From Bacillus pumilus (lineage in GTDB: Bacteria > Bacillota > Bacilli > Bacillales > Bacillaceae): a stretch of DNA of 64,000 nt. This document shows, in pieces, positions 59,517 to 64,000 of the stretch. The notes below the pieces were generated by a model, which saw nothing but the letters and a program-made list of their open reading frames with translations, searched no databases and had not been told where the DNA came from. The translations under genes and the position numbers were made by a program. Position 1 is the stretch's first letter. Every line of letters starts with the position of its first letter. Where the stretch lies: contig NZ_CP047089.1 in the NCBI RefSeq assembly GCF_009937765.1, positions 372,001 through 436,000 of the forward strand. Direction: 5' to 3'.

Positions 59517-59993
59517 CTACAATTTCATGCCCATTCGGCTTTTGTACCGTTTAATAAGCATTTGGCAGTCCACACTCACGACGCCTTCTAGCGGGTACAG
59601 TTTTTTTGTTAGAAATGTCTCCATTTCTTGTTCGTTTTGAAAAATGCCATGCATATGCAGTTTGCTTGGCCCTGTCATGTGATAAAGGCTTGTGACAGCT
59701 GTTTCTTGCTCAAGCTGAAGGGCGACTGCTTCTAAAAATTTCGGCTCCACTTCTACATTAAAGAAGACAGAAACATGAATGCCGATCTTAGCAGGGTTGA
59801 TGACTGTTGTGAATCGTTCAATGACGCCTGCTTCAATCAGCTGCTGAATACGGGCTTGCACAGCAACACGTGAAAGACCGACTTGTTTCCCGAGATCTGT
59901 ATAGGACATACGCCCGTCCTCATGTAATAGGGATAAAATTTGTTTATCTCGTTCGTCTAATGTTAAGTTCGGAATGCTATAGTCGTTTGACAC
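59517..59993 (-). CDS. ywrC: Lrp/AsnC family regulator YwrC
   Basis: A 158-residue regulator: an N-terminal helix-turn-helix ([20 protein letters not shown], about residues 30-49) and a C-terminal RAM/AsnC ligand domain. The GTG at 59993 follows AAGGTGGTCATACG and gives the usual family length; an ATG 12 codons upstream is less likely. By position it controls the chromate transporter pair, perhaps in response to the ion or an amino acid. Confidence 0.88.
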   Translation of the reverse strand: MSNDYSIPNLTLDERDKQILSLLHEDGRMSYTDLGKQVGLSRVAVQARIQQLIEAGVIERFTTVINPAKIGIHVSVFFNVEVEPKFLEAVALQLEQETAVTSLYHMTGPSKLHMHGIFQNEQEMETFLTKKLYPLEGVVSVDCQMLIKRYKSRMGMKL

Positions 59994-60112
59994 CGTATGA
60001 CCACCTTTCTTCTGTTGATATTTTAACACACTTTATTACGAATGGAATGTGTGTAATTTAATATACTAACGAAATGAATATCAATAAAGTGATGTATATT
60101 CCTTTCGCATAA

Positions 60113-60143
60113 AAAGACACCCCGGAATTACCGGGGTGTCTTT
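60113..60143. terminator. Terminator after alsD
   Basis: AAAGACACCCCGG and CCGGGGTGTCTTT form a perfect 13-pair stem with a five-base loop. Confidence 0.88.
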
Positions 60144-60146
60144 CTT

Positions 60147-60917
60147 TTATTGATCTGGGCTACTTTCTGCATTGGCAATTTGCTGTGCGAGGTCAGCTCG
60201 ATCAATGTCTGCTTGGAAGAATTCCTGCGTGTTCGGCAGGTGTAAATTCATATGACGCTTTTGTGAAATTCGGATGGTCACTTGATCAACAGTGTAATCA
60301 AATACGTGTCCGCCAACACTTCGATCGTCATCAATGAAATGAAGATGATATCCACTCACCGCAATACCATGTGCATACTGAGGTGTACGGAAACCGGCGA
60401 TTGTTCCTTGAATATCCTCGAAATCGAAGATGGGCTGTGACTTGACTGCTTCCACCATCGGAACGTAAGGTTTTTCCTGTTTTTCGACCGTACGTGTTTG
60501 AACCTTTTTGAATGTACCATCAATGCGGATCGCATAAAACACATTCTTACTCGGTAAAATGCGGTCGATTTCTTCTTCTAGCTCTTTGCTCGTCATGGCT
60601 GCATCAATTCGATGAACGATATCAGTTTCAAAGAATGCTAGAGAGCAGAAAGGCGAATAGTCTTGATCGGTAACTGGTGTCGCTGTTCCATCCGAGCGCA
60701 GTCGATAAAATGCGCCGTCAAAGCCGATCAGCTCTCCATCTAATTGATTGAATGTACCAATCCCGAAATCACCGTGCTCGGGAATTTGTGAAAGGGAGAA
60801 ATCTCCATCATATACGGCTTCCAGCAAAGAGGTCATCGTCGATACTTGATAGACTTCTTGCTGTTTGTCATGTTGTCTTGTGTCGTTCTGTTGATTCATT
60901 GGGTGCATCATACCCAT
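60147..60917 (-). CDS. alsD: Alpha-acetolactate decarboxylase
   Basis: Converts acetolactate to acetoin, the second step of the overflow pathway. The 256-residue protein has the zinc ligands in AVSGYHLHFIDDDRSVGGH near residue 195. Upstream landmarks are GDFGIGTF near residue 44 and PFCSLAFF near 89. The N-terminal 25 residues differ from those of B. subtilis and are hydrophilic. It is 35 bases downstream of alsS in the alsSD operon, with ribosome site AGGAGTGAGCGG. Confidence 0.95.
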   Translation of the reverse strand: MGMMHPMNQQNDTRQHDKQQEVYQVSTMTSLLEAVYDGDFSLSQIPEHGDFGIGTFNQLDGELIGFDGAFYRLRSDGTATPVTDQDYSPFCSLAFFETDIVHRIDAAMTSKELEEEIDRILPSKNVFYAIRIDGTFKKVQTRTVEKQEKPYVPMVEAVKSQPIFDFEDIQGTIAGFRTPQYAHGIAVSGYHLHFIDDDRSVGGHVFDYTVDQVTIRISQKRHMNLHLPNTQEFFQADIDRADLAQQIANAESSPDQ

Positions 60918-60952
60918 ATCCGCTCACTCCTTTGGTGTAATGTATGGACAAC

Positions 60953-62653
60953 TTATCTAACGTTCAATGTGTGTGTTTCACGAAAGACTTCTGGCCATTT
61001 TTGACTGGCGAGGTCTGGGTTGTCTTGATAGTCAATCGGAATATCAATAATAACAGGTCCTTCTATGTTTATACCCTTTTGAAGGACAGTTGAAAGCTCT
61101 TCAGGTGAGTTTACTCGTAATCCAGTCGCTCCAAAGCTTTCTGCATATTTCACTAAGTCGATCTGTCCGAATTCAACGCAGGATGTGCGGTCATATTTCA
61201 TTTCCTGCTGAAATGCCACCATATCGTATGTGCTGTCATTCCAAACAAGGTGAACGAGATTTGTTTTCATGCGGACGGCTGTTTCTAGCTCCATTGCAGA
61301 GAAGAGAAAACCGCCATCACCAGAGACCGAAACGATCTTTTCATCTGGATTCAATATGGAAGCCGCAATGGCCCATGGTAAGGCAACGCCTAATGTTTGC
61401 ATCCCGTTGCTCACAAGGAATGTGTTCGGCTCATAGACGCGGAAATGACGCGACATCCAAATTGCGTGAGACCCGATATCACAAGTGACCTTCGTGTCAT
61501 CAGGAATCAAGCGTCTTAATGTATGAATGACATCCAGCGGATGAGATAGATGACTTTCTCTTTCTGGTGCTTTTTCAATGTCGCTTAACAGCTCCTGCAA
61601 TTCAGTAACGAATTCAACTTGTTCTTTGCATAGAGAAAGTTGAACACTGTCATGGGCTAGATGTTTAATGGTTTCAGCTATATTGCCGACAAGCTCAAGT
61701 GCCGGCTCGTAAAAATGATCAATATCTGCCTGCATGTCATCGACATGGATGATCTGTCGCTGCTTCGGCTGAATATTCCAATGCTTTGGATCATATTCAA
61801 TTGGATCAAAGCCGATGCTCAAAAGGACATCTGCTTGTTCAATGAGAAGATCTCCCGGCTGATTTCGGAATAAACCGATTCTGCCTACATATTGAGACTC
61901 AAGCTCTCTTGAGAGAACGCCGGCTCCTTGGTATGTTTCAACAAATGGAATTCCAAGTGTTTTCAATAATGTTCTTGTAGCCTTTGCAGCAGCTGGACGA
62001 CTTGCTTTCATTCCCACAATGGCAACAGGTAAGTGTGCATTTTGAATTTTGGCGATAGCCGAGCTGATGAGAGCATCCGGTGCAGGACCTAGTTCTGGAG
62101 AAGGGTGAGCAGACACTGGTGTTTGTGTGGTGTGTTCTGTCACGACATCTTGTGGAAAGCTGATAAATGCTGCTCCAGCCTGCCCCTTTTGTGCCGCGCG
62201 AAAAGCATTTGTTAAGGCTTCGGGTATATTATGAACGTCTTGTACTTCAACACTGTATTTTGTGACTGGTTTGAATAATGCCGCATTGTCGAGTGATTGA
62301 TGTGTTCGTTTGAGCCGATCAGCACGAATGACGTTTCCAGCGATTGCGACAACAGGGTCACCTTCTGTATTAGCTGTTAATAGACCTGTTGCTAAATTAG
62401 ATGCGCCAGGACCTGATGTGACGAGACAAACACCTGGTTTGCCAGTTAAACGGCCGACAGCAGCTGCCATAAAGGCGGCATTTTGTTCGTGTCTGCATAG
62501 GACAAGCTCTGGACCTCTGTCTTTTAATACATCAAATACAGCGTCAATTTTTGCACCTGGAATCGCAAAAACATGGGTCACACCTTGAGCAATCAACGTA
62601 TCAACAATCAATTCTGCTCCTCGTCTTGTTAGGGGTTGTGCTTGAGAATTCAT
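60953..62653 (-). CDS. alsS: Catabolic acetolactate synthase
   Basis: Thiamine-diphosphate enzyme that condenses two pyruvates to acetolactate. The 566-residue protein has the catalytic glutamate region [18 protein letters not shown] near residue 54 and the ThDP/Mg motif [16 protein letters not shown]...WND near 440-465. It is the FAD-independent catabolic type with no regulatory subunit. Divergent from alsR, which activates it in response to acetate and acid. First gene of the alsSD operon. Confidence 0.95.
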   Translation of the reverse strand: MNSQAQPLTRRGAELIVDTLIAQGVTHVFAIPGAKIDAVFDVLKDRGPELVLCRHEQNAAFMAAAVGRLTGKPGVCLVTSGPGASNLATGLLTANTEGDPVVAIAGNVIRADRLKRTHQSLDNAALFKPVTKYSVEVQDVHNIPEALTNAFRAAQKGQAGAAFISFPQDVVTEHTTQTPVSAHPSPELGPAPDALISSAIAKIQNAHLPVAIVGMKASRPAAAKATRTLLKTLGIPFVETYQGAGVLSRELESQYVGRIGLFRNQPGDLLIEQADVLLSIGFDPIEYDPKHWNIQPKQRQIIHVDDMQADIDHFYEPALELVGNIAETIKHLAHDSVQLSLCKEQVEFVTELQELLSDIEKAPERESHLSHPLDVIHTLRRLIPDDTKVTCDIGSHAIWMSRHFRVYEPNTFLVSNGMQTLGVALPWAIAASILNPDEKIVSVSGDGGFLFSAMELETAVRMKTNLVHLVWNDSTYDMVAFQQEMKYDRTSCVEFGQIDLVKYAESFGATGLRVNSPEELSTVLQKGINIEGPVIIDIPIDYQDNPDLASQKWPEVFRETHTLNVR

Positions 62654-62803
62654 TTACCCCGCACTCCTTTCGGCAAGTAAAATTTTTTATGAAAATATAT
62701 TTTCATGATATGATTTACTATACATTTCAAAATGGAAAATTTCCAATATATGTTTAACGTGGTTTTAATATGTTTCACGAATAAGTGTGCGAGGGGTGAA
62801 AGG
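62654..62803. promoter_or_regulatory. alsS-alsR divergent control region with two palindromes
   Basis: ATGAAAATATATTTTCAT (62689-62706) is a perfect 18-base palindrome, and TGGAAAATTTCCA (62733-62745) a perfect 13-base one. LysR-type activators bind T-N11-A dyads in such regions, so these are the best candidates for AlsR sites controlling both genes. Confidence 0.65.
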
Positions 62804-63700
62804 ATGGAACTGAGACATTTGCAGTATTTTGTCACAGTAGCGGAGGAGCTGCATTTTGGCAGAGCAGCCGCACGGTTGAATATGACACAGCCTCCACTTA
62901 GTCAGCAAATTAAGCAATTTGAAGAAGAATTGGGATTTCCTTTGTTTCACCGGTCGAAGCGAGTAGTGGAGCTAACAGCTGCTGGAAAGGTCTTTTTACA
63001 TGAGGTGCGGGGTGTGCTGCATCAGCTTGATAAAGCCGTTGATCATGCCCGGCATACAGCAAGAGGAGAGCTGGGAAAAATCATCATAGGGTTTGTTGGA
63101 ACAGCGACATATGATATTCTGCCACCAGTTGTACGCGAATTCAGAGAGCTGTATCCCTCTGTCAGTATTGAGCTGGAGCAGCTTTCTGTTCCGCAGCAGC
63201 TAGGCGCGCTTTTAAATGGGGAGATTGATATCGGTTTTTTACATCCTACATCTCCTCATGAAGAACTGATCAGCCGTTTGATGAAGCAAAGTGAATGTAT
63301 TTTTGCGATTCCGAAAAATCATCCGCTGGCGAAAAAAGAGGCGGTCACGATCGAAGATATTCGAAATGAACCGATTATTTCTTTATCACAGGAATCATGG
63401 CCGTCCCTTTATCAACACTTTGTCCTGCTATGTGAAAAGTACGGGTTTTCTCCAAATATCGTGCAGGAAGCGGCGGAATATCAAATGGTGATTGGCCTTG
63501 TCACAGCTGGGATCGGCATTGCGGTCATTCCGAAATCAGCCCGGCGTTTATTTAATCTAGATGTTGTGTATCGGTCGATTGAAGGTGAACAGCTTCTGGC
63601 AGAATGGACGATTTCCTATAGACGAGAAAATCATAATCCTGCTTTATTTCATCTTGTCCACCATATCCTGCATCGCACCGAGTCTGAATCAGAGGCATAG
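62804..63700 (+). CDS. alsR: LysR-type activator AlsR
   Basis: A 298-residue LysR regulator: winged helix-turn-helix in residues 1-60 (LHFGRAAARLNMTQPPLSQQ, about 18-37) and a periplasmic-binding-like effector domain from about 90. It activates alsSD during acetate overflow. I chose the ATG at 62804, the family start ELRHLQYFVTVAEE, preceded by GAGGGGTGAAAGG; an ATG 24 codons upstream falls in the operator region. Transcribed away from alsS. Confidence 0.93.
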   Translation: MELRHLQYFVTVAEELHFGRAAARLNMTQPPLSQQIKQFEEELGFPLFHRSKRVVELTAAGKVFLHEVRGVLHQLDKAVDHARHTARGELGKIIIGFVGTATYDILPPVVREFRELYPSVSIELEQLSVPQQLGALLNGEIDIGFLHPTSPHEELISRLMKQSECIFAIPKNHPLAKKEAVTIEDIRNEPIISLSQESWPSLYQHFVLLCEKYGFSPNIVQEAAEYQMVIGLVTAGIGIAVIPKSARRLFNLDVVYRSIEGEQLLAEWTISYRRENHNPALFHLVHHILHRTESESEA

Positions 63701-63750
63701 AAAAAGAGATATGGTATGATGTCGATACACCAAAAGGAGGCTTGTCTGAA

Positions 63751-64000
63751 GTGATTACGTTGCAAATGGATCAGCTATCACGAAAAGAAGCATATAAATT
63801 ATTATCGGGTTCTATTGTTCCACGACCGATTGCGTTTATTACAAGTCTGTCTAAAGACGATATCGTCAATGCCGCACCATTTAGTTTCTTTAATGTCATC
63901 AGCGGACACCCACCGCTCCTCGCCGTTTCTATCGGACGACGAGAAGGTCAGATGAAAGATACAGCGCAGCATGTGATTGACAGGGGAGAATTTGTGGTCC
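63751..64000 (+). CDS. ywrF: Flavin reductase-like FMN-binding protein YwrF (partial)
   Basis: The first 83 codons are present; the gene runs off the window. The start is GTG at 63751, ten bases after AAAAGGAGG. The N-terminus contains SGSIVPRPIAFITSLSK and NAAPFSFFNVISGHPPLL, the FMN-binding split-barrel motifs of the flavin reductase-like family. As in B. subtilis it follows alsR. The substrate is unknown. Confidence 0.85.
   Translation, partial: MITLQMDQLSRKEAYKLLSGSIVPRPIAFITSLSKDDIVNAAPFSFFNVISGHPPLLAVSIGRREGQMKDTAQHVIDRGEFVV

Overview
This window looks like a core chromosome segment of a Bacillus of the B. pumilus / B. safensis / B. altitudinis group. Gene content and order follow the spoIIR-to-alsS segment of B. 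subtilis closely: spoIIR-ywlB..glyA-upp-atpIBEFHAGDC-ywzB-ywmB-murAA-spoIID-ywmCD, then fdhD/moaA, ywnH-spoIIQ-nrgBA, ywoD/bcrC/ywoGH-spoIIID-mbl-flhOP-rapD-fabZ-mscL-ywpFGJ, ywqAB, ywqF, ywrABC, alsDSR and ywrF. There is no rRNA, tRNA, CRISPR array, recognisable transposase or prophage. Organism and synteny statements come from memory of B. subtilis; no search was run.

Layout. Bases 1-14.3 kb hold sporulation signalling (spoIIR), the t6A enzyme ywlC with a cluster of DnaA boxes, manganese export (mntP), protein-arginine phosphatase (ywlE), rpiB, glyA, upp and the nine-gene F1Fo ATP synthase operon. Bases 14.3-20.5 kb hold an orphan gene, ywzB, ywmB, murAA, spoIID and two paralogous secreted von Willebrand A proteins. 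Bases 20.5-26.3 kb form a molybdenum-enzyme block: a YdeP-type FdhF-like oxidoreductase, an oxalate/formate-type MFS carrier, fdhD and moaA. Bases 26.4-28.2 kb form a zinc-starvation island with two Zur boxes: zinc-free S14, a CobW-type GTPase and an intact zinc-free L33 of 49 residues.

Bases 28.7-33.4 kb are the most accessory-looking part and sit between ywnF-like and ywnH genes. They encode a 64-residue cationic peptide with six cysteines, a companion soluble protein, a divergent membrane-anchored CPHC thioredoxin-like protein, and an operon of an ABC exporter without peptidase domain, a MauE-like membrane redox protein and a MauD/TlpA-like protein. I read this as an export and disulfide-forming system for the peptide; I do not recognise it as a described bacteriocin locus.

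Bases 33.4-64 kb return to conserved genes: spoIIQ, the TnrA-controlled nrgAB ammonium system, a polar amino acid ABC transporter whose binding protein seems to start at ATT, two MFS pumps (one with a MarR regulator and operator), bcrC, spoIIID, mbl, basal-rod genes, rapD, fabZ, mscL, the blue-light receptor ytvA behind a promoter containing a perfect operator, the ywqAB helicase/SWIM pair, a UDP-glucose dehydrogenase, chromate transporter halves, and the acetoin genes alsSD with divergent alsR.

Structure beyond the genes. Two copies of a 141-175 bp structured repeat (about 33.2 and 48.9 kb) lie in convergent intergenic terminators, each flanked by a direct duplication of that locus's own terminator hairpin. 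Hairpins also sit inside the atp operon, after atpE and between atpA and atpG.
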